This document shows, piece after piece, positions 12,001-25,880 of a DNA stretch of 64,000 bases. The notes beneath the pieces were generated by a model. The model was not told where the DNA came from and did no database searches. It saw nothing but the letters and a program-made list of their open reading frames with translations. The stretch spans positions 3,703,987 to 3,767,986 of the forward strand of contig JAGGNK010006448.1 of assembly GCA_017590115.1 (NCBI GenBank), given 5' to 3'. The stretch is from Montifringilla adamsi (Eukaryota > Chordata > Aves > Passeriformes > Passeridae). A program made the position numbers and the translations under genes. Numbering within the stretch: position 1 is the stretch's first letter; the number at the start of each line of letters is the position of its first letter.

Positions 12001-13910
12001 AGCAAGGAAAAAAGTAATATAATACTAAACAAACCATGTGTACTTTTGTAGAGCAAATCAGATATGGTTTAGATTGTTTGTACTTGAAAGGGAAAGGTCT
12101 CTGGCAACTTTCTTTGGCATCCTCTTTTTTGGATTTGCCACAGGAGCTGGACTCGAAGTATTAGTTCTGAGATCAAGGACTCTGAGCCAGTGACCACACG
12201 ATTGTGGTTATCCCTGAGCTGATGTTGACCCCTTAAAGGGGAAAGGAAGAGCAGGAGTGATAGCATCTATGAAAACTAGCAGAAGAAAAATAACATGGTT
12301 CTCTTACTTGATGTTATAAAATCTTGTGAAACACTTTTTTTTTCCCTAGTGTGTGAAGTTCTGTCTTCCTGTGTTTTAACCACTCCTAAGCAGTTCCAAC
12401 CCGGAAGCTTCTGTTCTTCATTTAAATTTGCATCAGCAGAGGCTGAATGAGCAGAGATTAAGTCTAAGTCTGGTGAAAACCTGCAAAAGAATAATTCTTT
12501 GTGGAGGAGTGTAGGAGTGGATCTGATTGTGGACATGGGTTGTCTACATGGTACAAAATGTGATGTATATCTTTGGCATTCCTGTCCTAGTTGGCAATCC
12601 AAAATACTAAGTAAAGTTAGGAAGCATCCTAATTGCTGAGGGAAAGAGACGCACCTCAGAGGAGTGCTCCCATTAGGGCTAACTAATAAGAAATTCTAAT
12701 TAAATCCTTCCTTTTTTCTAAACTGCAGGTGCTTGAATTAAGTCTTCAACAGAGATGCCTCTGCTCACTTGGGATTCACAACCACAAATCCTCTAATGAG
12801 GGTTGACACCCACATATGTTCTTTGAAGAGATGTTTATGCTGCTAATTAAAAAGGGGCCATGAGCCAACCCCTGGCCTCAAAGCTGAATGGCACAGACTG
12901 GCTCATGGCTGCACAGCTGAGGCTTCTTCTGGAACTAAATTTATCTTGGAGTGAGTCGCCTGAAGCAGCCTGAAAAGGGACCATGGTGTGAACTAACATC
13001 TAAATATTGTGCATTATTTGTGGGCCTGCTGCTTAACCCAAATTCTGTCTCATATTTAGCAGTAAAGATGTGCCTTGTGAGACCTGAACAGAACTACCAG
13101 CCTTAAAAGATCCTCCAAGACAACAGCCCTCTATGCAGCCATCAGTCATTGTAATGTTTCCTGAAGAAGTAGTAGACCTATTTTATAGGTTCCAAAAGAG
13201 TGCCTCTGGCATGAAGTTCCCTCAACCTCTCCTGTTAAACTGGACAGAAAAGACTACTGGAAACTTCAGGCCAGAGAGAGAGAATAACTTTGCATAACTT
13301 TGAATGGTAATAGTTAAGGCAAAGAAAACACTGTGTTGGTTGGGTTTGGTTTGATTTGTTGCTTTTCTCCTGCAACTATTTCTGTAGATTAAACAGGTCT
13401 TAAATACAGGAATTACCATGCAGTTTAAATGCCTACAGTTGCTTTTATTGGTTCTATTTCTAAAAAAAGCCAAGCCAAAACAACAAAAATTTGGAAAAAT
13501 CCCCAAAGAGGTTACTGTAAAGCAGTCATGGCAAATGTAGGTACAAGATGTTGATGCAGGCTGTGTATATTATCGCAGAAAGGATTGTGTTCAGCAGGAG
13601 AATCTGAAGTGCATCTGTTGTAATATAGCCTTTTTCACTGCTTTTTTTCTGGAAGAGGCTGCAGCTGTGTACTCAGCATTGCAAACCTCTATGCAGGTGA
13701 AAGTACCTAGCATCAGCAGACAGAACCTGTGGTTTCTGCCTGTTTTGGTTTTATTCGTGGCTGTGGCTTACAAGAGTTATAATTATTATTTCAAAATATG
13801 ACCAGAAGAGGGGAGATCATGGAGGGGAAAATTAGTAGTCTTAAAATCCTAATATTAATTGCCTCAGTGTTTAGTTGCTATACTTAAAGCCATAAGCTAA
13901 ACAAACACAC
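9012..13910. other. Unique non-coding DNA, possible conserved stretch at 9.9-10.7 kb
   Basis: No supported gene. Between about 9890 and 10700 the sequence is complex, free of transposons and has locally more CpG (for example the ACGTTAACGT palindrome at 9903-9912), so it could include conserved non-coding sequence. Open frames at 11555-11743, 11787-12056 and 12276-12602 were read and look like chance. Confidence 0.55.
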
Positions 13911-13938
13911 TTTTTTTTTTTTTTTTTTTTTTTTTTTT
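13911..13938. repeat. Poly(T) tract, 28 bases
   Basis: Uninterrupted T-run. No SINE or LINE body that I recognise precedes the complementary A-tail on the minus strand. Confidence 0.95.
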
Positions 13939-14763
13939 GAAGATGCAAAATGAAATTGCTCTGCAGATGCAAACTGGAACATAATAGCCAAAGGCAAATG
14001 TATCCATCCACAAATATTTTACAAATACTTCTATGAAGTACCTCTTTAAAAAGGTTTTGCTCAGTTTTCAGAGACTTTCAGTGTGCATTGGTTTTGAAAA
14101 GTTTCCAGAAGAAAAAATGTCTGCAGTTTGTATGTCCTGGAAGAAATCAAGGAACATTTTGCAACGTAAAATGGTGCGAAGTCACCACTGAATCAAGCCT
14201 AATGCAGTCAAGCTGTTGCTGAGCACTGGTTTGTCATCTAGCATGATCCCAGTTCTCTCTTTTGACCAGAGCTCTGTGTCAGCCAAAATACTAGTTGAAT
14301 GTCTCAACAGCTAAAATCCAAAAGAGAACTGAAAAGCTTTCCTTTTTGTTCTCCATGGTTCTGTCACCACCGCAAGCACTGATAGGACATTGGGAAACAT
14401 CTTGTTTCTGAAAAGTAGAAGTTTCACAAATACAAGAATATGGAATTCATGCTGCAACTGAAAATAGTATTGTGCAATATAGTTCCTCAGTTTCTAGGGG
14501 CTCCTATTTGAATTAAATAAATAGAAACTGGATCCATATTTCCCACCATCCTAGAGCATCTGGTGTCTGGGGTGTCTTTCATAAATGCCTTGGTCTCCTC
14601 ACTCGTGGGTGGAACTTTACATCGTGGGGTGAACATAAAAACATTGCTGGGGTGACAATTACAGAGGTGGTTGTGGAAGAGCATCTCTGCCCAGTAAAGT
14701 CCTCCAATTCAATTGTTAGAATTCAATAAAAGGTCTAAGCTTATTTAATGCAGTACTACTCTG

Positions 14764-14800
<37 letters not shown>

Positions 14801-17095
14801 CTTGGCTTAGTAGGCTTTGCTTTGCTTTTATGACTCTGTGTTGATTAAAATCTTTCCTGTTTTCTACAAGTTTATCCACTTATCTCACCATTGACCTCTG
14901 TGTTTAACTGAATCTCTGGGAAGTTACCTAGTAATGATTTGAAGTGCTCAGGAGAGAGAAAAATACAAGACTTTTTCCCTCATCAAGTTTTCTTTTGCTA
15001 ATTGTCCTCCTCACTGTGGAGGACGGTGCAAAAATATGTGTCTTGTTTCTCACTTAAGTATCATTTTGATCATTTGGGAAAAAAGTTCAGGGAGTTTTAT
15101 GTCATGTGCTGTAACAAAGATAAGTTAATACAAATCCTCAGGCTTACCAAAAAAAGGTAGGGGGCAAAACTTCAGGAATTAACTGTAAAATGCCACTATC
15201 TAGAAAGATGAAGAAAGTGAGTGTCCAGCTTAATATATCTATCTGATAGATTTTTTTTTTAGTAGCAAGAACTGGTGCACTAGGAGAATCGCGAGTTGCT
15301 CTGAGCTTGTCATATGGCATGTCCTAACATCATCAAACATTCTTTGCAGTATTAAACTTCCGTAGTTCAAACCATTTTATCAGACACACGCAAACTTGAT
15401 TTGCCAGTAACAAGGGAAACTACCCTAAGGATATGTTTTTGAACATTTATTCAAGATGTATTTTGAGTGCTGTTTCAGCTTTCATTCCAGGTATTGGCAG
15501 AAACATTATTGCTTTTGCTGTAGATGAGCAAGGCTCTTTAACCTCTCCAGATACCAGGGAAATGAACACTGTGAACATACAGTTGAAAAATAGTTTAGGG
15601 AGCTTGTATTCTGTGAAATGAACATTAAATAGATACTGTTTCACTACACACAGGGGACATGGAGTTCTGTTTTGAAGCTTCAGAAACAGCCCTATCTATC
15701 TGGTTGTTTTAATAACCGCAGCTCAAAGAAACTGACTGAGAAAGCTCTTAAACAGCACTGGTGTTGCTCCTATTCAGGAAAGCATGAAAATAGGTGCCTA
15801 ATATTAATTGCAATGTGTATTTAATAAATACTTAATTGCAAACTCTATATGGGCTGTTCTGAATCTGTTCTGAATCTGAAGAGCCAAAGCACTCATGCAT
15901 TAATTTCCAGTTCTCAAACATCTTTAAAATGCTACTTTTTAAAAACACAGGTCCATATATTTTACAGAGTAAAATCCAGTAAGTTCAGCAGGCTTCAATA
16001 AAGCTGCCATTTTGAGGATCTCATTCTGTATTCCTTGGTAGTCCTACAAGAAAATTTCATTTTCTAAGATAGAGTTGCAGCTTTGCATTGATAGCTCTTT
16101 TTTTCATTTTCTTCTGTCCCAGGGAACCAAATACTCATGCTCTGAGAAAGCCTCAGTGTACTTTATTAACAGTGATTAGTTAGGCTTTTTAGCAACCATT
16201 CAAGAGAGAACAGTGGCAGTTCTTAGCATTTTACAAAAGAGGTCGAAGGTACAGATGGCAATGTCTGTGTCTCATGCAAGTCTCATGACTTTTGGATTTG
16301 TGCCAAGTGTTCTGCTTCCTGGAAAAGCAGCATTCACATCAGTGGTCACCATCCAACAGTCACAGTGTCCACCTGAGATCCTCCACGTAAATCAAAAACC
16401 TATGCTCAGAAATGTTCAGTAGCCTCTTGCATGTATGCTATACTATTGTGTGGCTTTTTCATCACTAAAAATAATTGTAGAGCATTTTTCTACGAGTCCC
16501 AAATTTTCTTTCGCAGATGACACTTTGCTTAATCACATAGCTTCACTTTAAGCTATGGAAATGAATTTTGGAGTGGAAGTGCTCTACCAGTGTCTGTAAC
16601 TGAATTATCATAGTGCAGGAAAGGATGCCATGGGCAGCAGCTCCTGGGGCTTCTGACTACATGAATGTGCACAGCTCTAAATCTTCATTCCACTTGCTGG
16701 CAAGATTGCAGATTTATGCAGGTCCACAAAATCGTGCAGGCATGTGAAGAGCTGTAGAAGCTCTTGATTGTTGCTGTCCAAAGTTTTACTTTGTACCATA
16801 TTTGTTGCTCATTTGGGGGAGAGAAACTCCCTGTGAGTGAGGAGAAAATCCATCCTTGTGAGTGTACAAGGCAGCACAGCTGAGTCAGATTTGCTCCTCC
16901 TCATTACAATTGCTGAATGCAAAAACCCCTAAATGGGGACATTTGCACAGCTGTCTAAAATACTGGAATATCTTCCCCCTTCCCTGAAAGAAATTTGAGT
17001 GTATCAAAAGATACATTCTAAAACCATTTTAAAACCCAGAACTGGAAACAAACCTTTTTTTAACTTGAATGACAAGAACTTGCTTGAACTTACCA
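13939..17095. other. Unique non-coding DNA
   Basis: No supported gene or transposon. It contains one more long T-run (listed separately). Open frames at 15433-15621 and 16213-16422 carry no recognisable domain. Confidence 0.6.
14766..14793. repeat. Poly(T) tract, 28 bases
   Basis: Second uninterrupted run of 28 Ts, about 830 bases after the first and equal to it in length. No retroposon body was recognised beside it. Confidence 0.95.
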
Positions 17096-17225
17096 GGGTT
17101 TTTGGTTTTTTGGGGTTTTTTGTTTGGGGTTTTTTTTTGGGGGGAGGGGTGGGTATTTGGTTTTTTGTGTGTGTGCTTCGTTTTTTTGTGGATTTTTTTT
17201 TTCTTTTCTTTTCTTTTTTTTTTTT
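17096..17225 (+). repeat. G-run/T-run low-complexity block, potential G-quadruplex
   Basis: G-runs of 3, 4, 4, 6, 4 and 3 bases occur at 17096-17098, 17112-17115, 17126-17129, 17139-17144, 17146-17149 and 17151-17153, separated mostly by T-runs. They are followed by a T-rich, TTTTC-repeat stretch to 17225. Four or more G-runs of three or more within 60 bases can form an intrastrand quadruplex; that is a structural prediction only. Confidence 0.85.
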
Positions 17226-17284
17226 GCTGTTGTAAGCTATAGAAATTAGATTTCAAAATAATTCTAGAAAATAAAGGAAAAAAG

Positions 17285-17400
17285 ACGAGGTTGGATGGGG
17301 TTGTGAGCAATCTGGTCTAATGGAAGGTGTGTCTCTGCCCATGGAAAAGAGGTTTGAAACAGATGATCTTTGAGGTCCCTTCCAACCCAAGCCAGTTTAT
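17285..17400 (+). mobile_element. CR1 LINE, 3' end fragment
   Basis: About 115 bases of CR1 3'UTR on the + strand: GAGGTTGGATGGGG, then GAGCAATCTGGTCTAATGGA, then GATGATCTTTGAGGTCCC and TTCCAACCCAAGCCAG. The terminal tandem tail is lost or degenerate. Heavily 5' truncated. Confidence 0.9.
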
Positions 17401-18802
17401 CTTTTTAAGATACACCACAAAATAATATGCGTGCACAAGGTCAACTACAACCTTCTTGTTCATTTTATGGAACCTATGTCTTTCTAAAAAAATATTTTAG
17501 ACCAAAAGAAGATTATTATATTTAAAAAAAAAAAAAAAAAGTTGGCATAAATTATTTCTATTAAGTATCAGAACCTGTGTATTCAGTAAATCACCATCCT
17601 CAATTTTAAGCGGATTTTGAAAGAAACAGCAAGACTTTGCAAGTTATCTTTTTGCAGCCCAAGGGGAAAGCTCCCTCCCTTCCTTTCACACCAGCTATTC
17701 TTGACCACTAAATTGTCTTCCTGCTTCCTCCCTCTTAGATTTCATGTTTAAAGCTGCAGAAAGTTAAGATAAACAGGAGTTGTCACACTAACATATGACT
17801 CAGTAATACTGCACAGCTTTGTTGTTTGTTTTGTTTTTGTTTGGGTTTTTTGGATTTTTTTTTACTAGAACTAGTACTGCTAGTGCTGCAGGGTAATAGT
17901 ATTTTTTTAAAAAAATATGAGCAGCTGTCTGTGGATGCTTTAATTAGAATGGATTTCCTCATAAGAGATCTTTATAGTCTCAGTCTTAAGGTAGACGGCT
18001 GTCATAATTCCCAGTCTGACAAGCTACACATGATTCTCAAGTTTCACTGCCTTCTTTATAGCTTACATTTATGTGGTATTTCAGATGATCCAAAAACTGT
18101 TACATATGTATGTATGCTACCACAGAAGAGTGAAAAATCTGCTGCTGGCAAAGTATAAAAGAAGAAAGACCTAGTTTTATGATCTGTGTCCCAGGATCTC
18201 AAATGTCCACTCAGAATAAACAGGAACTTTTAAAGTTTTGTGCACGACACACCCCCCCAGAGCACTGGTAAACTGCACTGCATCATTTTTGCCCAGAGGA
18301 CAGGAGGGAGAGTGAGAATTCTCAAGTTTGAAAGCTTTTATTCTGAGATAATAGGATACTTTACCACCTAACATGTAAAATATGTATCTCCTTCCCCTTT
18401 GAACAGGTAAATTCCTGTTGCAGGGAAGATAAAAACTATAGGGTTTGTAGGGTTGTGGTATTCCCCTTACCTCAGTGATTTTCCTCAATGGTGAAATTTG
18501 CCTCAATGTATGTCTGCAGATCTTTTATACTTGGTGAAGTAAATCACATTTCCTTTAGGACAGGGAGTATCTTGTCAAACATCTGAGCAGAATTAACTTT
18601 ATTGACCCACAATTATGTATACCCAAATGATACCCAAGTGGCTCTAATGAAACACAGTCCTGAGCAGTAATAGCCAAAGTATACATGGATTTTAAGGCAT
18701 CTAAGGAATGATTCTCAATCCTGAGTGCCACTAAGTGACACTCAGAAACCAGAAACACTCTGGTGTGTGGTTCCTTAATTCTGGCTTAAGAAGTACTCTT
18801 AT
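17401..18802. other. Unique non-coding DNA
   Basis: No supported gene. A 17-base A-run lies at 17524-17540. The frames at 17826-18158 (plus) and 18177-18506 (minus) are about 110 codons each, with no domain or splice support. Confidence 0.6.
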
Positions 18803-18880
18803 AAAAAAAAAAAAAAAAAAAAAAAAAGAAAAAGGAAAAGGGATTTGCTTTGTTTGTTTTTTGTTTTTTTTTTTTTTTTT
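18803..18880. repeat. Facing poly(A) and poly(T) tracts
   Basis: An A-run at 18803-18827 is followed after an A/G-rich spacer and TTTG units by a T-run at 18864-18880. The two arms could pair into a long A:T hairpin. It may mark the tails of two opposed retroposons, but no bodies are recognisable. Confidence 0.9.
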
Positions 18881-21800
18881 GTTTTGTTTAATCTTTAATA
18901 AAGCTTGTCTGCCCTCCTGTTTACTCATTATTTTGGGTGTTTTTTCTTTACTATATTAAAGGGAGTTCATTTATTTAATTCCAAGTGTATCTTTCACGTT
19001 TGCTGGCTATCAAGAATTTTTCATTTACTCTAGAATTGTTTTTATACAAATTCTCTTGCATCCTTACATTTTTGCTTTACTGCAGAACAGTACACTAGTA
19101 CAGTCAGTGCACTCTCTTCCATTGCTTTAAGAAAGAGTTTTACTTAGAAAATTACTTACAGATTTCCCTTTTCTTCTTAATCCTGCTTTTCTTCCCTCTT
19201 GTCTTGTACAAGTGACTTAGATTTGGAATACCTAAGCACTGCTCTTCCAAGGCTGGAGGGAAGTTGTAGCACAGTGCAGGAAGAAGGATTGCAGGTGCCT
19301 ATCTCATGCCTGTGTTCCTCTTTCGCAAATTCTGTCGACAATTCTACTCCATGCAGTGGGGCTCTTCCACTGTCTCTCTTTCCATGGCATCTCTCCTGAA
19401 CATTAAATAATTGTACCCTGTGTTCATGCTGCTTGTGTCCCTTCCTGACAAGCATTTCTCTGTACTGACTACTAGATTTCAGGTTGAGGAAATCTATATT
19501 CAGGTGCATACCTAAATCCTGAATTTAGGTATGGATGAGTACGTTGCTTGTTGATAAAAAAAGACAACCCTGTCAGCTGGAAAAAGTTCTTAAAATTAAA
19601 AGGTCATTATTTACATTGGCTTACTAAGGGTTTTATTTGGTCTCATTTGCCCTTGAAAATCTCAGAAACAATGTTAAATTGTTGTGGAAATGTTTTTGCC
19701 TTTTGTGCCTCAGGTCTAATCTGAATGTATTCAGCCCACAAAATCAAAGGACCTACTCTAATTTCAATGGGTTGCTTGTGTGCTTAATTTTGGAGCAATG
19801 GTCTAGCCGCAGCAATGTCCTCTTTCTATTCTACTGGGCCGTGGCATTGGAAAGCTCTCTCAGTGGGCTTGCACTGAAAAGGCCACCTGGGAAACTCAGC
19901 CAGGGCACAACACAGCTGCTCAGTTTGCTGAACAAGGATCCTCTAAAGGAAGACCTAACACAGCGTTCACACATCTCAGTTCTTTCAAGTTTGTTGGAAG
20001 TGAAGAACAAAGTACTTTACAAAAGTGCCCGTTGGTGTCTGGGATGTCTTTTGGATGGCCTGCTGCCTGCTCACAGGGGGCACTCTTCAAAACGCTTGAA
20101 TTGCTCTACCTGTTCTGGACAGAGGCTTTGGACAAGGGAACTCACTGATGGGTCTGTGTCTTGTGCTTGTAATAGAAACGTGATCAGGACTTATAGGTCT
20201 CCTATAACATAAGGATTATGATTTTTGGTTTAACACAAGCAATGTGTTCAGCATTTGCAATGCTTTCTACATACATTACTATTGGATGTGAATAGCCTAG
20301 AGTGCATGAGAAGCACAGGAAGAGAGGAAATTCATTGGTGGAGATAACTTGGTGCTTATTACCATTACTTCCATGGCTTCTAAGGTTTCTTGGGTACTAT
20401 TTGTTTTCATTAGTTTTAAGGATTTTACATTAAACAGTAGCTAAATTATACAAAAGAGACTCCAAAGCCAACAAAGGCAATTAGCCAATTTTAAAACACA
20501 AAGTGTAGGAAGGAATACCCTTCCAGCTTTTAGAAGGTAGCTTGTCTGTACATGACTGCTAATATAGTGAGCAAACTGCAACAGCACTGAAAAAACTAGA
20601 CTCTTAATCTAAATACAGTGAAGGTTTTCATCAGTGTGTATTAGCCTGTCCAGATCTTCAGACCAGGTGTGAATTGCTTCCTCAGTGCTTTGACCCAAAT
20701 CTGTCAATATGATCAGCTTGCTGGTGAAAATGCAAACCCATTTTAGCAGTTGCCAGCAGTAACATCTGAATGGCACAACAGCATAATCTCTCCAGTCAGT
20801 ATGAGACAGAGTTTCCAGCAGCTGATCTGGCTGCATTAAAATGAAATTTGCTAGTTCGAATACAAAAGGGGCCTTTCTCCTTTGTTTGATTTGTGTGTTT
20901 GCCCACTGTACATGCCTGCTTTTTCGTTGCTTTCATGTATTCACAGTTCAGCACCAGTAAACGCATAAAACAGTACAAACAAGTAATAAAACAAGAAAGG
21001 CGGTTTTGTTATTTGATTTATTAATCTAAGTGGAGATAAAAACTGCCAAGTGGGGCAACTGATAGAGAACAACCATGTTGTATACACCATTTGGTCCTGC
21101 TGGGCCCACTGCCTTTCCCTCTCCTTCAGTGCTGTTGCAGGTGTATCGATGTTGCTCTGTCATCTGCTCTTCTTTCTTTCTGAAATATAAAAAATATAGA
21201 GCAAAAAATATAATTTCTGAAGGAATGTACTTAAACGAACTTTAGTCATCCCAAAGTTAGTTATCTCCTTCAAGGTGTCCCATACGGGATTTCCCCATAT
21301 TCAACAAAGAAAGATAAGTTTCTCTTTGGAGCAATTGCTCATTCACCAAGGCCTTTATTCAGGTCAGCTTCTCCACGGAAGTGTCAGAGTCTTTTCATTA
21401 AAGCTGAGAGGACCAGAGAGGATCTAAGAACTAGATCACACTCTGTGATAAGAGGAATCCTATCCCAAATCTAACACATCCCTGTCATGTCCTAGATCCT
21501 CTGGGATGCAAAGAGTGTTACCCATGCTTTCAAGATTCCTGCCAATGGAACATTAGGATTGATATTAAATGAATTAAAAGACTCTTTTGCTAACAAAACT
21601 AAGATTCATTTCTTCCAAACACTGCTTCTCTTCTCGGTGACAGCTTGTGAGGGTGTGTTTGCACATTTAAAATAAGATACTCAATGTAATTTGATATGTG
21701 CCCATGGGAAACTTCAGAACTACTTAAATGGTGCTGGAAATGAACTTTTTCCTTTTTGTGCATGTACTCACAACATTTATACCACTTGTATAGTAAATTT

Positions 21801-24800
21801 TGGGGTTTTTTTTGTCTGAAGCATCCTCATTGCTAAGTTACTATAGACATTAAAGCAAATATGATGAACAGTAACTGCTCAAGTAACCACTGGAGTTTGT
21901 GCAGAAATAAGGTGCTAATGGGCAACAGGGGTGGCACCCATCACACTAATTATGTAGGAATAAGACATTTCTCGTCAGTGTTTTTTTTTTTGTTGTTTTT
22001 TTTTTTTTTTCATCACTTTCTTACTTTCCCTCTATTATGTTTCTTATCCTTAAATGTCAATTTGTCACCACTTACAGCTGTTCTCATCCACTACACAAGT
22101 ATGCTTCTCTGTGGTTCCTGCTCACAAATTGTTTACTTCTGATTCCTGGAGTTATAGGAACCACTTGTTTCCCTGGTAGTTAGAGTCATTCACATTCAGT
22201 GCATTCCTAAACAGATGTAAATGTTGAATAAATAATTTCATGCTGATGTGTTGTGGCTTTGCAAAGTAACAGCTGCATACAAGAAGCAGTACTCTTAACA
22301 GATAGCAGAGAAGAAAATCAGGTTGCCTGTCTTTTGTCTTTATTACAAAAAAAAAAAAAAAAAAGATAAAAGTTTTCTGGAAACTGAGTTTTCTTTTTAC
22401 TAGACTCCAGTACAAAAAAGGTACTATCTGTTTCAGAATTTTGTTGGGGGAGAGCCACAAAAATAAAGAGGTATAAATTTTGTATTGATGTTAGTAATAT
22501 ACTAGGAAATTACACTATGTAATATTCTGTTTTTTACTAGAGGGAGTTTTTTCAAAGATTTTAAGATGTTACCTTGAAATTCAAGGCTTGACAGTAATCA
22601 AGCTAGGTACCTCAGCCTAATAACAGTACATTAATTTTTTATTTTTTTTAATATATGCAAAACAAAATTGGGGTACATCCACAAGAGACTCCTGGCTTCA
22701 ACTTCACAATTTTACTTTATGTTAGAAGTATAATTTCTATCTTTTTTTCTTGGAGGTGTTCTCATGAAAGTCAGGGATCTAACCACAGCATCTTAAATAT
22801 GAATTTCATTTCCTATTTAGTCAATAGAGGGAAATACTTAGCAGGAAGGTAACTCAGTCTTTCGGATATGCTTACTCCTCTCCATTGACTAGAGCATCAG
22901 CTATTTACACCTCTGTCTCAGTTCCTCACCAAAGTATTAGTAATTACTGGGAATGAATCCTGGCTCTATTATTGTACATTCAGATTTTATGTTAAATGAT
23001 GACTTCTGACAAAGTGCTGGATCTAATGCAGACAGAGGATGTCCAGATGGGGAAATGGAAAATGTAGCAGTTATCATATGCTTTGAAAACTCAGGGAATG
23101 CAATGCAACCAACAGCAGGTAGGATTTGAGAAAGAGAGAACTTGCAGAAATACTCTGCAACCATAATATTGCTAGAGAGGGAAAAGCCATTGATTGAAAG
23201 ACTCTGAGGATCGCACAGAATAATTTTTAGGAAGCAGAGAAGTAAAATCAAAACAAATTCTTTGTCCAAAAATAGCTCCATGGTGGGAGAATGGCCCTTG
23301 AGATTTGACTGGAAGTAATTAAAAACAATAGATTTTTCAGTATGGTAGGAAAGAATGAGGACTGTGATTTTTAGAGCAAAGACAGTGCTGGAATTTTAGC
23401 TCTTCTCTAGGAGACTGGCTATAGAAAATGGAAACTCTTGGCACTTAGGTAAAGGAAATTTAAAAAACACTTAGCCTGTAAAAGATGTCAAGATGCAAAA
23501 GAAAGGCCTAATACCATCTTTCCTGGAGTTTAAAACAACATGTTAATTATCTACTGGAAGAGTGATTTTTGCTCTGATTTTTTAAAATAAAACAGTGATC
23601 TTTACTGTGTAACTCACAATTTTCCAGTCTGTTTATATTGGTTTTCACATTATTTTTCCAGGAAGGTAAAGAAGCTTTGAGCTACTTTCAATGTATACGA
23701 GCATACAGGATTTCCCCATCCTTGTTTACCTTTCCTTCCTGATATAACACACCACAAAGCCCATCTTAGGAAGAACATGAAATGTAAAGAACATTTTCTT
23801 TACATGAAATTTCTTATGACACATCTTGGTGTTTGTTGTTGTGGAGTTTTTGGCTGTGTTCTAACATTAATTCCCCAGAAAATTAATTTCCTTCTGAAAT
23901 ACATAATCTTTATTGATAGACTGGAGCTTTGGAAGCTGCAGGTTCCGTCTTGCCCTGGACCAAGACCAGGTTCTTTGGGATGAGATTATACCTGGAGAGT
24001 ACCTCCACCAGTCATGCTGTAAGGCTGAAGAAAAGATGAAGGGTAAACAGCAGTACAGGAGCTTTTGTGAGTTGGTAATCAATCACTACAGACACATGGA
24101 AACACTGACATGTAGCTGGAAACTGTAAGCTTGGTATTAAAAAGAGTTTTCTCTCTCCAAGCTGAGCCACAGATAGGAAATGACATTGTTACTTTCCTTG
24201 TTTTCTCTTCAAGGTGATCTTCTCAATGCGTTCTTAAGATAGTTTATCTGTCTCTGGATATGCACAAAGATTGGGCTGAACTTCACATACTGAACTTCCC
24301 TTCAGGATTTTTCAAATGGGAAGAGTTTATTCTCCAGCTACTGTTAAGTCACCATCACATCACACTCACATCATTCGCTGTGGGATTCTTCTGCTCAGCT
24401 TTGATACCTAAGCTACCTGCTATTCTTTCTTTATACTCAGTAGAGAGAAGCAGGCATTTGTTCATGACATCTAGAAACTGAAATGTGGGAACCAGTTCAA
24501 TTTTCTAAACATACTTGCCTGTTCCATAAGGTATCTTGAGTCATGCACATGAGACTGGTGGATAAAGCATCAGAATTTGTGGGAGGCCTGTGCTCTTCTC
24601 TGATAGAAGGAGGGAGGCCCAGTGTGATGCCCGGTTGTAGTTAAGCTTTTGAATCAAGTCCTGTAATCTCAGGTTTTCACCACTTAAACCATTTAGAAGT
24701 GGGATTTCGTGCCTGACTGTAGATGCCTGAATGTAATGCTTGCAAATGAATTCATGCCTAAGCTCCCCTTATAATCAAAGCACATTTAATTACTACTTCC

Positions 24801-25859
24801 AGTGCTGTCTGAAGAGCTAGACATTATATAGAATTTAACAGAAATTTTTCAGAAAAATAGATTGCTGATTATAATGGGTTTTGATCTGACTTGTAGAAGC
24901 CAAATTCTTCTATTTGCAGGCATATGGTGGCATTTTATTTGAGAGCAGTGGAATTATTTATTAAGAGAGCTTTTCCAATTGGTGTACAGTTGCCTTGAGT
25001 TAAAGTAATTGATTCAGTACCAGTTAGATAAACGAGACTATGATAAAACTAAATAACAGTGACTTGGAGTTTATTTAGCTCATAAACCCTTTTTTCATGC
25101 TCACTTCATTCTCATTTGTTTGAATTTTATGTGGTAGGTTTTAATGAGTACATGTTTATACATTTTAGGATGTTTATATTAAGTTATACAGTACCTGAAG
25201 CAATTTTGCAGAACAGACATACTCCATACATCAATTTATTTTTTCTACTAGTCATATGGTATTCTGTGACATGACAGTACATCTCATATATGCTAAAATG
25301 TTGTAGAAAGGTAATGCCTGAAGGCGTGATAAAAATATTATTTTAAATCATCTCTAGATCATGTTTGTAAGAGACTTTTGCTTGAGGAAAATTATTTTTC
25401 TGTCACAGAGGGCAGTTAATAACATCTGTAAGAAGTATGACTAGCACAGTGATTTGGGTTTTATTTTTTTAAATGGCTGTGTTCCCATGTCCAAAAGAAA
25501 ATACAACTGGATACAAGCTGACAGCTGACCATTCATGTAACATAATACCTCTAGCAGCTCTGATCCAGGAATATGCTTTGTCACAGGCTAGAAGTCCTTT
25601 GGATGTTCTGTATAAAAAATGCTGGAGCATTTTTTTAAATCTGCATTAAACCTAAAGAGCATGAGTGTACCACAGGCTTTGAGGTGGCAGCTCAATCCCT
25701 TCCTTGCCTTGGCAGAAGAGACAGCGACTCTTAAAGAGGGGTGACTCTTAAAGAGACATTTTCTTGATAAACACACCATCTATCTGAAAGGGGCTCTGGA
25801 AAGACAAATGCAATGGGATGGTTCCAAACCACCTCTGGGGAGGGTGGCTGACATCTTGA
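18881..25859. other. Unique non-coding DNA
   Basis: No gene that I can support. The longest frame (19637-20212, plus, 191 codons) was checked. It has no known domain, no start context and unremarkable composition, so I treat it as chance or at most an unknown. Simple T- or A-runs occur at 21981-22010 and 22347-22364. A short duplication of GTGACTCTTAAAGAG-type sequence lies near 25727-25757. Confidence 0.55.
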
Positions 25860-25880
25860 GATCCCTTATCATAAGGGATC
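25860..25880. repeat. Perfect 9-bp hairpin
   Basis: GATCCCTTA (25860-25868) and TAAGGGATC (25872-25880) are perfect reverse complements around a 3-base loop. This may be a cruciform or the core of a decayed palindromic element. Confidence 0.9.

Noticed and set aside
17029..17310. Lys- and Phe-rich open frames on both strands
   Set aside because: Products of the G/T low-complexity block, not protein coding.
19637..20212. Longest open frame in the window (191 codons, plus)
   Set aside because: No domain, no known homologue that I recall, no splice or promoter context. A frame of this length can occur by chance in 64 kb.
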